Assembly (NCBI GenBank): GCA_018296165.2
Contig: JACKQL020000020.1
Coordinates: 620,001 to 684,000, forward strand
Source of the DNA: Termitomyces sp. T153
Lineage: Eukaryota > Basidiomycota > Agaricomycetes > Agaricales > Lyophyllaceae
Direction of reading: 5' to 3'
DNA: 64,000 nucleotides
Made by a program: the position numbers and the translations under genes. The notes below the pieces were generated by a model. That model was not told the origin of the DNA. It worked only from the letters and a program-made list of their open reading frames with translations, and ran no database searches. This document shows positions 19,124-29,399 of the stretch, piece after piece; the stretch's first letter is position 1, and every line of letters begins with the position of its first letter.

Positions 19124-20645
19124 ATGACCTCGCTGGCGCGACTGCGACTCTCGCGTTCTTTGTTTCCCTCTCCTAAACTCCTTTTGCGTACTATCACGAC
19201 AGGCGCAGACTCGACGACGCTCAAGTCCACACCGCCCCAAGCAAACGACTCTCCCTTCCAAGTCAAGCTCCACGAAGACTCCTTCCGCGCCTACCGTTGC
19301 GATGCCCCCGAACTCGATGTCGAGGTCACCAAGGACCAGCTCCTGACCATGTACAAGCAGATGCAAGTTGTACGCCGCATGGAAATGGCTGCAGACTCGC
19401 TGTACAAGGCGAAGCTTATTCGCGGGTTCTGTCATCTGGCCATTGGACAAGTGCGTGTGGCCACCGCTACACTGAAGCTGTACTCACGGCCATCTACACT
19501 ACAGGAAGCAGTCTCCGTTGGCCTTGAACACGGTATCCAGCCCAACGACCGCGTTATCACCGCCTATCGCTGCCACCCCTTCGCAGTACTGCGCGGTGGC
19601 ACCGTCACCGGCGTCCTCGCCGAGCTTCTTGGCCGCAAGACCGGTATGTCCTCGGGAAAAGGTGGGTCAATGCACATCTTCACGCCAACGTTCTTTGGCG
19701 GGAACGGGATCGTGGGCGCGCAGGTTCCTGTGGGGGCGGGCGTGGCGTTTGCGCAGAAGTATATGGATGAGAGGCATGCGACGTTTGCGATGTATGGGGA
19801 TGGAGCGAGTAATCAGGGTCAGGTCTTCGAAGCGTTCAATATGGTGCGTTTGCGGTTTATCGTCTTTTGCCGCTAACGCGGCGCCCCGCAGGCAAAACTA
19901 TGGAACCTCCCCACTATCTTCATCTGCGAAAACAACAAGTACGGCATGGGCACTTCCGCTGCGCGCAGCTCGTCCAACACTGAGTACTTCACCCGTGGAG
20001 ACACCATCCCCGGCGTGCAGGTCAACGGCATGGACATTATCGCGTCGCTGCAGGCTGTGCGGTTCGCGAGGAAGTGGGCGGTCGAGGAACAAAAGGGCCC
20101 ATTGTTATTGGAGTTTGTGACGTATAGATATGGAGGGCATTCGTGCGTGTTTTTGTTTATCCTATTTCTCTTTGTGGGGTTGACGAAGACCACGACAGGA
20201 TGTCTGACCCAGGAACGACATACCGCACGCGTGAGGAGGTACAAAGGATGCGGAGTACCCAGGACCCCATTCGTGGGCTCCAGCGGTATATCGAGGAGTG
20301 GGGTCTTGCGACTGAGCAGGAGCTCAAGGTTCGTTTCTCCTCCTTTCTTCCTGTTTTCCTTCCTTCCCTTCCTTATTCCTTCCTTCATAATCGTGATCAC
20401 TCGTGCCAACTCTGACGCTCTCGTCCACAGTACCTTGATAAAGAAGCTAAAGCAGAAGTCGACAAGGCCGTCGAAGAAGCCAAGGCGGGTCCCGAGCCTG
20501 AACCTGAAGATCTCTGGACAGATATTTATTTCAAGGGCTCAGAGCCGGGCGTTATGAGGGGGAGGGAGAGGGAGGAGGTGAGTGTTCGCCTCTTCTATCT
20601 TGTACTTGGACCCTGATTAATGGAATTTAGGTTCATACGTATTAG
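19124..20645 (+). CDS. PDA1: Pyruvate dehydrogenase E1 component subunit alpha, mitochondrial
   Basis: The thiamine-diphosphate-dependent alpha subunit decarboxylates pyruvate in the mitochondrial matrix and passes the acetyl group to lipoyl-E2. Six exons are proposed: 19124-19450, 19505-19843, 19892-20142, 20199-20328, 20431-20577 and 20631-20645. Introns are of 54, 48, 56, 102 and 53 nt; all begin GT and end AG, and together they give 402 residues, the normal family length. The N-terminus MTSLARLRLSRSLF is a basic mitochondrial presequence. Landmarks are GFCHLAIGQ|EAVSVGLE, the ThDP/Mg motif GDGASNQGQVFEAFNM ... ENNKYGMGTS, and the phosphorylation loop YGGHS|MSDPGTTYRT. The site-1 serine codon is split by intron 3, and the position of mammalian site-2 serine is Thr. 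A TTG at 19118 is in frame, but ATG 19124 is the natural start. The convergent neighbour is the alpha-galactosidase. Gene symbol follows the yeast name. Confidence 0.95.
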
Positions 20646-20876
20646 ACGTGGAGCTTTGAAGCATGGGTTTGTATAGACTTTTTTGCTCTCTGTTTTTTTT
20701 GCTGCAGATTTTTGTGGATTATTAATGATAGCTGATATGTTACTAGAAAGTTATTTGCTTAATTCTTTCTTGCTAGCTTCGTCACTGGTCAGCTTCACAA
20801 AAGAAGTCTCCTTCTTGCATTCAATCCTAACAGAAATACAGAAAAAAAAACATCACTGAGAGTTCATAGTTGGTAC

Positions 20877-23417
20877 TTAGAGTGAACGAGAAGACAGATC
20901 TCCAAATCCGATGTCATCCAATCTTGTTCCATTCTGGTCCATACACCATTCGAAGCGTGCGCAAGGTGGCCATAGTCCCGCAGGCTCATCGCCAGCATCC
21001 TTCAATAGTAGCGCAACAACCCCATGCGATGGCACTTGGTGTGCCGTAAAATTACGCACAGCTGTCCCATTATCTGTATGGGTCCACAAGTCCTGTGAGG
21101 ATTCTATGTCAGAATCTCCACTCAGACACACCATTCAGGGTAGCAACACTTCAGGAAACACGCTACATTTCCTGAAGTGCAAGTGAAACGTACCCGTACG
21201 GAGTATTGCCTCCCAGCGCGGATCCACGGCGACTCTGTCAGGTTGAAGAACATGTCTGCTGGTTCTTTCAGAGTATTCAGCTTCAAGTACATGACACCCT
21301 TCAGCATGGGTATTCAACAGGAGGTATAAGACATTCACCAGCATGAACACCGTCCCGTTCTGGCTCTCGCCACTCCAGTATTGCGCCGGAAACGAGGAAT
21401 TACTAGTCCAGTCTTTCTTCAAGAAGATGAGTATCGTCTTTACAGAGTTTTAGCCTTCAAACACACATTGATCCCCCATCTGAAAGGGCTGATTGACGTC
21501 CCAACAACTGGATCCTGATTAATCGCGATAATCTCCGTATTCTTGAGAATTTGTAACGTCTCATTGTTTGCCATGGAGAGCTGCCACATCGTGAACAAAT
21601 GGCTGAGGAGGAAGGAAGAAACCCTACATCTGTCGACTTCGATGATCATAATAGTCAAAGTTGGCTGATAGTAACAGAGATCAAGCACCTACAATGAGAA
21701 GTGGCGACTTCATCAGTGCCCAAGCAGTGAAATGCGACTTTGCTTCTTCAAACGTGAGATCGCCGTTGCCACTGTCAATGAATAAGTTGGCTGCGGACGG
21801 AGGGTCTTCTCAATTACCGCTCACACTTCCAGCTAAAGATCGAAACTGACATCAGCAAGACATCTCAGAATTACATATAGATTGCTGACAATGTCCATGT
21901 CGTTATGGCCATAGAAATCAGTCGCGGAAGTTATAAAAGAGTTCCTAGAAGCACAAGCGCATCAGAAGAATCTTGTCAGTGACCTTTGACGACTTACTTG
22001 TTAATGATACTAGCAAGTACATCCCATTGTGGCCCTTACGAAAGGTTCAAAGGTGGATCATATGAGGGAGATTATTTGGTGCTCACCGATATCCTCCGTC
22101 GTCTGTATGATGCGATATGAGCAACATCGTCAAGATGCCACCAAGTTCACATACCCTCCATGACTGTCCAAGGCGGCTCCCCCATAACCACGGTTGTTCC
22201 TACCGCAAGAGACTGAATACCACGATGCAACAGATAACACGATGAAGCTTACTCTTCCCCATTCGCAGAGTGAGAATAGAATTGGAGGTTTCTGCGATGT
22301 CTCTGAAAGATTTGCGATGGCATTTGCCATGCGTTGATACTCTGTACTAAAATTCAAAATCAATGAAAACTAGACAAAGCTCACATACTCCCGTAGATCC
22401 CTTGCTTGATAATTGAGTCGAACGGAACTGTTCATAGGACGAGAGTAAGAATGATACTTTTTTTCTGAATAGTATGCATAGTGAATTACCTGCACAATTG
22501 TCGTATCTACAGATGGGCCCATAAGCGAGGGACTCAAAAGCCGCAGGAAGGACCCACTTTAACAGATCAAACCCCCAATCCTGGAACTGCTTGGCATCTC
22601 TATTGACTCAAAAAAATCCATAAGCAGCCGCTGCTGCCTTCGGACATACCGCACCTGTCTTCGTTCTCAAATGAGCCGGGGTAAAGCTGACAAGTGAACC
22701 AGCCCGAATCGCTATACTACAGAAAAGAATCAGAGGCGTCTCGCACATGATATTGAAGTCCTTCCTTACAATTCCAGCTTTGCTATAGTAGCATCCCGTT
22801 GGCGCTCGGTATTCAGCCCAAATTGAAACAAGGAACTCACAGGCCCAGCGCATGGATCTTGTCCGTGAGGCTCGGCATCCCCGAGGGAAAGTGTTCCTTG
22901 TCTAGTTATAGTGCGGGTCAAGCTGCGCGCTGCTAAGGGAAAGGGAGAGATGCATACTGGCAACAAGATCGCCAGATGTACTTCGGTTCTTCTCTGCCCA
23001 ACAATCATCGAGGTTCATATGCTCGTATCCAACGTCCTAAAAGGCCATGACACAGAGTGATGAAGCGAAAAGAGTTCACTGACCCGGAGCCCGAGAGATT
23101 GCATCAAGTTTGCTGTCTGTAAAACCACCCTCTCGTTGATGTTACACTGGGAAAAACTGAATGTCAGTCAGAGAAAACTACTCATAATTCTAACAGTACC
23201 CACACCATAGGCATTCCAAGCTATGCTTTATGTATTAGTACCAGTTGATCTGGAGTCATCATCACTCAACTGTTGTATCCCATGACTGTTCAATGATAAG
23301 TCAAGTCCAAAAAACTATATTCGCAACTAGCTTACATGGCAGACGGCCCACGCCATTATTGAGAGCAAACACACTCTGCAGACTAGCGAACAATATACTC
23401 GTAGTAATAAGATTCAT
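20877..23417 (-). CDS. Secreted alpha-galactosidase, glycoside hydrolase family 27
   Basis: Hydrolyses terminal alpha-1,6-galactose from galactomannans and raffinose-type sugars. It starts MNLITTSILFASLQSVFALN, a signal peptide, then NNGVGRLP|FMGYN|TWNAYG|CNINERVVLQ, the GH27 opening. Further blocks are DVGYEHMNLDDCWAEKNRS, FPSGMPSLTDKIHALGL, YSDSGWFTCQLYPGSFENED, DAKQFQDWGFDLLK|YDNC (nucleophile Asp in YDNC), QRMANAIANL ... PPILFSLCEWG, and FTMWQLSMANNETL ... INQDP. Exons traced with in-frame GT-AG joins are 23336-23417, 23271-23285, 23204-23220, 23084-23146, 22958-23036, 22841-22901, 22770-22782, 22655-22716, 22558-22599 and 22490-22506. More follow to the stop at 20877, less precisely placed, around 22400-21680 and 21660-20877. 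Several exons are only 13-17 nt. The C-terminal beta domain ends at 20877. Confidence 0.9.
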
Positions 23418-24908
23418 AGTGAGAGCAATAAGTCACAAGTTCTCGACTTCGAGGATGCCTTTATAAGTTTCAGCCAACCAGATACAGTCACGATGGGCGT
23501 CTCGGAAGTCATCGAAAAGCGAATTCAAAGAAGGGATCATTATACATTTGAGCGGCACGTTTAAATCAGCTGCCTTCTTTTGGGACTGCATGCAAGTGTG
23601 CATGACCAGTCCTTGCTTTTTCGGGCAGGTTATTTTTGTGAGGGAGGGGATTTGAAAAGGATCTTGTTAAAGCACTTCTCAGGCGTGTCCAGGGTATGTG
23701 ATAGTCCGCGTCCTAGTGCAACGCTGTCTCGGAGTTTGCTCAGTGAGCTCGCTTATAAGCCCGAACAAGACGGTTGGATGATCGAAGTCATTGATAGAAG
23801 CTCATACTCCCTTACTAGTTCCGACCGCCCAACTTCTTGAGAAGAGGCGGTCCGACAGAGGGCCGGCACAACACAAGGAAAAAACGACCTGGAGAAAGCT
23901 GGCCTAAGTAGCCCCCCCAATACTTACAGCCATTTAAATATCAATAAAGTTTGATATTTGTCCCAAATAAAGTTGATCTGTACGACGGTCACCATATCAC
24001 CTTTCGGAAACTTCGGGAACTTCGGCTGGAGCAGACGGGATTGGGTGAGTCGGAAGAAAGAAGTTCAAACCGTACTAGAAAAAAAGAGAGCAATGTTTTC
24101 TCGAATTCAATCGTTGAACGCGCGCGTGCGCCAGAGCGAGGCACTGATCATCTTTGTTCTCGGGCGGTGAACCGAGAACCTAGACAACAAAGAAAAGAAA
24201 TAGAGGCATGTCGGATGAAGGCAAGAGCAAATTATAGTGATCTACCTAGACAACACAGAAAAGAATTAGAGCTATTTCATGTGAGCCTACGTTTATCAGC
24301 CTCAGTTTGCTCTTGTCCCCCGAGGTTGTAAGTAGCACGTTGCTCTGCTTCTTAAAGGCACGCGAAAGCACCAAACAACACGTGATTGACCTGAAGTGAT
24401 GACCCCCTGGGCCAACATCGGGCTTGCGTTTGAGGCAAAATTGAATCGGAAATAGGTTATTTTTGGCAGAAAATTTCCATCAGTCACAGCACTTTTTGTG
24501 GAGAGATGAGGCGAGGGTGGAGGAGCAGTTCCGAACTATTTCCGACATCTTGTGATTATGCGGAAGAGTTGTACACGCGAGCGCAAGATACCATCTGAGC
24601 CTGGAGAAAGAGTTTGCGTAGACAGTAAAAGCATCAGTGAGAAACGAGATATGCATTCCCACACTCGATACAGGCATCATTATGCATTATCCTGTCTAAT
24701 TACACAATGCATTTTTTTTTGCTAGTGGACATTCCCCATAATCAGTCATGCATTCAGGGTGGTGATGCATTACCTAGTGATTAAATGCACAGGGGGAGAA
24801 TGCAGATGAGAGTTGAACCAACAACCATGTGTATAGATAATATAACAGAGGTCCTTGTCAGGGGACTGCTCTCACTAGACCCTTGGATTGTTTCCTTTAT
24901 TACGAGCC
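23418..24908. other. Intergenic region between alpha-galactosidase and the chromovirus cluster
   Basis: CpG content is host-like to about 24700, then falls. One plus-strand frame (23951-24331, 126 codons, Arg/Glu-rich) contains two similar segments (CCTAGACAACA-AGAAAAGAA at 24179 and 24243), but has no known domain and may be fortuitous. A truncated chromovirus LTR start (TGTCAGGGGACTGC) at 24856 precedes the real LTR at 24909. The alpha-galactosidase promoter should lie just right of 23417. Confidence 0.5.
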
Positions 24909-25277
24909 TGTCAGGGGACTTCCATCTCTGACCTCCATAGCTCATTCCAGCACCTCCACAGCTTGTTCAACATCTCTGGGCTTGCTCCAGGCCCCCAGAG
25001 TTCTCCTGAGACCCACAGAACTTTCCACATTACCTCATCAATCACCTTCCTAGGGTCAGGGCTAGCTCTAGCCTTCTGTACAGTTGTTTGCATGCCTCTG
25101 CCACCTGCTGATGCACTGCACCAAGCAGTGGGGATCCTTAGACTTGTTCTCTTTGGATTCCCCTCTGCTAGGTGATTAGTTACTGATTGTATTGTCATCT
25201 ACTTTGTTAATATACTCTGGATTCCCCTCTGCTAGCTGTGTGACTCTGAGCTGCCACTCCTGGGGGTTGCCCTTACA
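24909..25277 (+). repeat. Gypsy-6 5' LTR
   Basis: 369 bp, TGTCAGGGGACTTCC ... GGTTGCCCTTACA. It is the best-preserved LTR of this family and contains a duplicated GGATTCCCCTCTGCTAG motif. The inverted 364-bp copy at 28998-29361 matches throughout. Confidence 0.88.
25140..25150 (+). promoter_or_regulatory. Self-primer segment in the chromovirus LTR
   Basis: AGACTTGTTCT, also present at 7701-7711 and inverted at 29120-29130. It is the perfect complement of the block 2 nt downstream of the LTR (25280-25290). No clear TATA box precedes it here. Confidence 0.65.
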
Positions 25278-25279
25278 GC

Positions 25280-25290
25280 AGAACAAGTCT
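25280..25290 (+). promoter_or_regulatory. Chromovirus primer-binding site, self-priming type
   Basis: AGAACAAGTCT begins 2 nt after the LTR end and pairs over 11 nt with 25140-25150. It does not resemble a tRNA 3' end complement. Confidence 0.7.
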
Positions 25291-25385
25291 CCTAAAACTG
25301 GTCTGGAAGCCCCTCACAGCCTGCAAAGAATCTCCAAGCCCCTGTTTGTCACTTCCCTACCAGGCTTAAGCACCCATGGAATTCT

Positions 25386-26424
25386 ATGTCTCAGCTCACC
25401 AACCCAGACACCCCCTTGGAGGCTCCAGCCCTGCAAGACAAAGCCTGGACTTGCCTGCTACACCTAGAGAACCAAGTGCAACTGACACAATCATCTCTCA
25501 CCCACCACACAACCAAACTCTCTACCCTCCATCAAACCACAGATCATATCTCCCAATTGCTCCAGGTGCTGTTAGAGTGCCTACTGTCTATCTCTGCACC
25601 TCTCCCAGTGGTGAAACTACTCCCAGCCATTCCTGCAGTCACCCCCATGGCCACAATAACACTCTGGCCATGGATCCCATGCCCCATGCTCCCAGATGCA
25701 TACAATGGTGCTTGTTCCAGCAGGAAATGACTTCCAGGCAGAGTTTTTCCTGCTTGACCCTGCCAAGACTGCCACCTTAATGCTACATGACTAGGAGCAG
25801 TATGAGCAAGGGAAGCAAATGCTGGACAAGTACATTGACTCCTTCCAGGCATTGGTCAAGCAAGCCACCTACCCCAATGGTCTTCAGCTATGCCTCATGT
25901 TAGATGGCCTGCACACTGCATTGATAGAACACATTGACAACCTTGCTGAGGGCTGTCCAGATGACAAAAGGATCACTTTGTGGTATGAGGTAGCCCAGGA
26001 TCAGTGGCAACTCATGGAGACTTGACAGGAGCTCCGCTACATGCACCCTATGCAGTTTCCTATGCCAGTCACCAGCCTCTGGTACCCTGCACCTGCACTC
26101 CCAATGCCTGCCCCTGCTCTGGCCATCCCTGCACCATGCCTCTTGCTGCCAGGCATTCCCATGAGCATGGATGCAGCCCAACAGCTCTGCCTCATGCTGC
26201 TACTGTGCCAGAGATGCAAAAAACCTGGGCACTTCACACAACACTGCCCATTGGGTCTGGAGGTACAGTACCTCTCTACAGAAGAGCAGGAGGAACTCCT
26301 CCTGCAATTGTTGGCTGCAAAGGACACCACTGGAGATCCATTGCCAGATGAGCCAATACTAGAGTTGACTTCAGAGGAGATCAGCACTGGCACATCACCT
26401 CCAGAGTGGGAGGAGGATTTTTAG
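25386..26424 (+). pseudogene. Gypsy-6 gag
   Basis: The first ATG of a Gag-like frame gives MSQLTNPDTPLEAPALQDKA. After a frame change near 25730 the Gag core continues (MLDKYIDSFQALVKQATYP, LIEHIDNLAEGCPDDKRITL). A TGA at about 26023 interrupts before the proline-rich segment. The zinc knuckle CQRCKKPGHFTQHC (C-x2-C-x4-H-x4-C) is intact near 26212-26253, and the frame ends EWEEDF at 26424. Gag would package element RNA. Confidence 0.85.
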
Positions 26425-27530
26425 TCAAGCAACAGATGAGGTGTATGCCTCCATTACCAGGTACTAACAGGTTTTCATGTCTGGTATTAGAAAATGAAAT
26501 TGCCATTCCTGATGCCCATCACTCTAAGACAGAAGAACTTCAGTGTCCCCCTCCAGACATACAAATACCAACTCCAGAGCTCCAGCCCAGTTCCCTGATG
26601 CCAGCTAGGATCTGCCAGTGCCACCCTGCCTGGGAGTGCCAAATGCTGTAGCAGTATGTAGTGGCTTCAAGCCCTTCTGCCAACTCACTGTGCCTCAATG
26701 TGGAAATCAAGACCATGGACACCTAGCAGACTTGTGCAGTCACTACCCTCCTGGACAGCAGAGAAATGGAGCTTTTCATGAACTCAGAGTTTGTGAAGCA
26801 CCATGGCCTGACCATGCAGCCACTCCCCAAGCCCATTCTGGTGTTCAACATTGACAGAACACCCAACAAAGCAGGTGCCATCAGCTCTGTGGTCAATCTT
26901 GTTCTCTGCTACCAGAATCATGCTGAGTGTGCAGTCTTTGCCATTACCAATCTAGGCAAGCAGGACATGATCCTTGGTTTCACATGGCTCTGGGAGCACA
27001 ACTCCAAAGTAAACTGGGCCTGGGGTGAGGTAACAATGAGCTGGTTCCTCCAGAGGTGCTCTGCCTGCACCACAGAGGCCAAGGAAGAGTGCTGGGCTCA
27101 GATTCAAGAATGTGTAGCCATCCAAGTGTGCTGCACTGGCCCTCTTCCCTTTGAGGATCTAGACCTCCTGGACCCCCCACCCCTGGCATTCCCCCATAGG
27201 GAGGCCCTCTACAGGGACAACTAGAGCAGCAGTGGAGCCCTGGAGGAGGAATGTAGAGAGGAGTTTGGAGGTGTACATGACCTGGAGCTCCCAGACAAAG
27301 CAGTAGAGGTTGGGGACCAGATCTATGCCACCACCACTACATCTCAGTGGCTGGCCCAGGCATTTGCTGCTGACTCCATGCTCCAGGAGTTCCAGGACAT
27401 TGTACCTCCCTACCTCCATGCATTTGAGGATGTGTTCTCTAAAGGCCTTATTTGACTTGCTCCTGGAGTGCAAGCAGTAGGACCATGCCATTGAATTGAT
27501 GCCAGACTCCAAGACCTCCAGCTGTCAGGT
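26425..27530 (+). pseudogene. Gypsy-6 protease and pre-RT region
   Basis: The retropepsin frame shows ELFMNSEFVKHHGLTMQPLP and the ILGFTWLWEHNSKVNW block. The catalytic D-S-G, intact in the minus copy as LLDSGVTG, is destroyed here by base changes and a frame break at about 26753-26765. It is followed by the linker HREALYRDN and the pre-RT EDVFSK-like segment, with a frame break near 27440. Confidence 0.8.
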
Positions 27531-28997
27531 CTACCTGCTAGCACCCAAGGAGCAGGACAAACTCAATGCCTTCCTGCAAGAGAACCTGGACTCCAGCCAC
27601 ATCTGCCTCTCCAAATCTCCAATGGCTTCTCTGGTCTTCTTCATCAAAAAGAAGGACAGCTTGCTCTGACTGGTTCAGGACTACTGGGTTCTCAACATTA
27701 TAGCTATGAAGAACTGCTACCCCTTCCCCCTCATCTCTAAGCTCAACAATAATCTCTGGGGTGCACAGTACTTTACTAAACTGGACATCTGGTGGGGCTA
27801 CAACAATGTGTGCATCTAGGAGGGAGACAAATGGAAGGCCACCTTCTGGACCAACTGGGGACTGTTTGAACTTCTTGTTATGTTCTTTGGACTCACCAAT
27901 AGTCTGGCCACCTCTTAGACAATGATGAGCAACATCTTCCAAGACCTCATTGCTGAAGGTGTAGTGTGCATTCTCATCTACAACAAAATGCTAAAGAAGC
28001 ACCAGATCATGTGCCTTGTCTTGGAACATTTCTGCCAACACCAGCTCTACCTCAAACTGGAGAAGTGCAAGTTTGAGCAGACCCAAATTGAGTATTTTAG
28101 CCTGATCATCTCACATAGAGCTGTGGAGATGGATCTGGTGAAGGTAGTGAGTGTTGTGGAGTGGCTGGAGCCCAAGAACAAGAAGGAGGTGCAGGCCTTC
28201 TTAGGCTTTACAAACTTCTACTAGAGATTCATCCAGGACTTCTTGCATCATGCCTGCCCACTATTTGACCTCACCAGGAAGGATGTCACATGGAGTTGGG
28301 GGCCCCTGGAGCAGACTACCTTTAATGCTCTCAAGTGCACCATTACCTCTGGACCAGTCCTCCTCTTCCTGGACAATAACTCTCCCTTCTAGGTTAACCT
28401 GGCAGCTCCAACTTTGCTACCAGGGCAATTCTTTTGCAACAGTCCTTGGAGGATGGAAAGTGGCATCTGGTGGCCTTCTACTCCAAGAGCCTGAATGCAG
28501 TAGAGTGTAACTACAAGATCCATGACAAGGAGATGCTGGCCATCATCTGGTCTTTTGAGGAGTGGCAGCATTTTTTGGAGGGCATGCAGCATAAGTTTGA
28601 GGTCTGGATGCACAAGAACCTCAAGTTTTTCTGAATGGCCAAGAAGCTCAACCACCAACAAGCCCAATGATTCCTCTATCTAGCCAATTCTGACTTCTTG
28701 CTACACTACAAGCCAGGCCAGAATATGGAGAAACCAGATGCCCTGTCCCAGAGAGTGGACCACAGCATCAGAGGAGAGGACAATAGCAACATTGTGCTCC
28801 TCCAGCCTGAACTGTTCACAATCTGAGTCATGGAAGGTCTAGCCATCAAGGGAGTGGAGGTGAACATCCTCCAGGACATCCAGTGGAGCGACTGGGATGG
28901 TCAGCAGGAGGAACTTGTTGCTCAGGCAGCCTGGGTGCTGAAATCAGGATGCACTACTGGTGCCAAGTCAGTCCACACAGACAAATGAGCTCTCTGG
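27531..28997 (+). pseudogene. Gypsy-6 RT and RNase H, active site deleted
   Basis: RT motifs FFIKKKDS, KLDIWWGYNNV, GLTNS-like and FLGFTNFY are readable through frameshifts and stops. Where relatives have GVVC-MYLDN-ILIY, this copy reads GVVCILIYNK, so the four-residue YLDN palm box with both key aspartate positions has been cleanly deleted. RNase H motifs (FATRAIL-like, KEMLAIIWSFEEWQHFLEGM) follow to about 28640. The sequence ends at SVHTDK as integrase begins. Confidence 0.85.
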
Positions 28998-29361
28998 TGT
29001 AAGGACAACCTCTGGGGTGGTGGATCTGCACACAGCTAGCAGAGGGGAATCCAAAGTATATTAGCAAGTAGACAAAGGTACAAGCAGTAACTAATTACCT
29101 AGCAGAGGAGAATCTGAAGAGAACAAGTCTAAGGATCCCCACTGCTTGGTGTGGTGCATCAGCAGCAGTGGAAGTATGGGAACAACTATACAGAAGGCTG
29201 GAGCTAGCCCTAACCCTAGGAAGATAATTGGTGAGGTAATACAGAAAGTTCCACAGGTCTTCAGAGATCTCCAGAGTTCTGGAGCAAGCTTCAGAGACAT
29301 CAAACAAGCTGCAGAGATGCTGAAACAAGTTGTGGAGGTTGGAAATGGAAGTCCCCTGACA
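28998..29361 (-). repeat. Gypsy-2 3' LTR
   Basis: On the plus strand it runs TGTAAGGACAACC ... GTCCCCTGACA, 364 bp, the inverted counterpart of 24909-25277. The polypurine tract GAGGGGAGGTGA (minus strand) lies at 29362-29375. Confidence 0.88.
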
Positions 29362-29399
29362 TCACCTCCCCTCTAGCATGTGGTGTCTCAATATATAGG

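Larger units (their letters stand above)
24909..28997 (+). mobile_element. Gypsy-6, plus-strand chromovirus truncated at its 3' side
   Basis: A 5' LTR, self-primer binding site, gag, protease, RT and RNase H are present in order. The element stops at the start of integrase, exactly where an inverted LTR of the next element begins (28998). Protein identity to Gypsy-1 and Gypsy-2 is high across all shared blocks, so these are one family. Stops, frameshifts and a deletion of the RT active site make it dead. Confidence 0.9.

Noticed and set aside
24780..24850. Possible tRNA-like sequence (GGTTCAACTCT on the minus strand)
   Set aside because: Only a B-box-like block; no A-box or arms, and the neighbouring LTR fragment cuts it.
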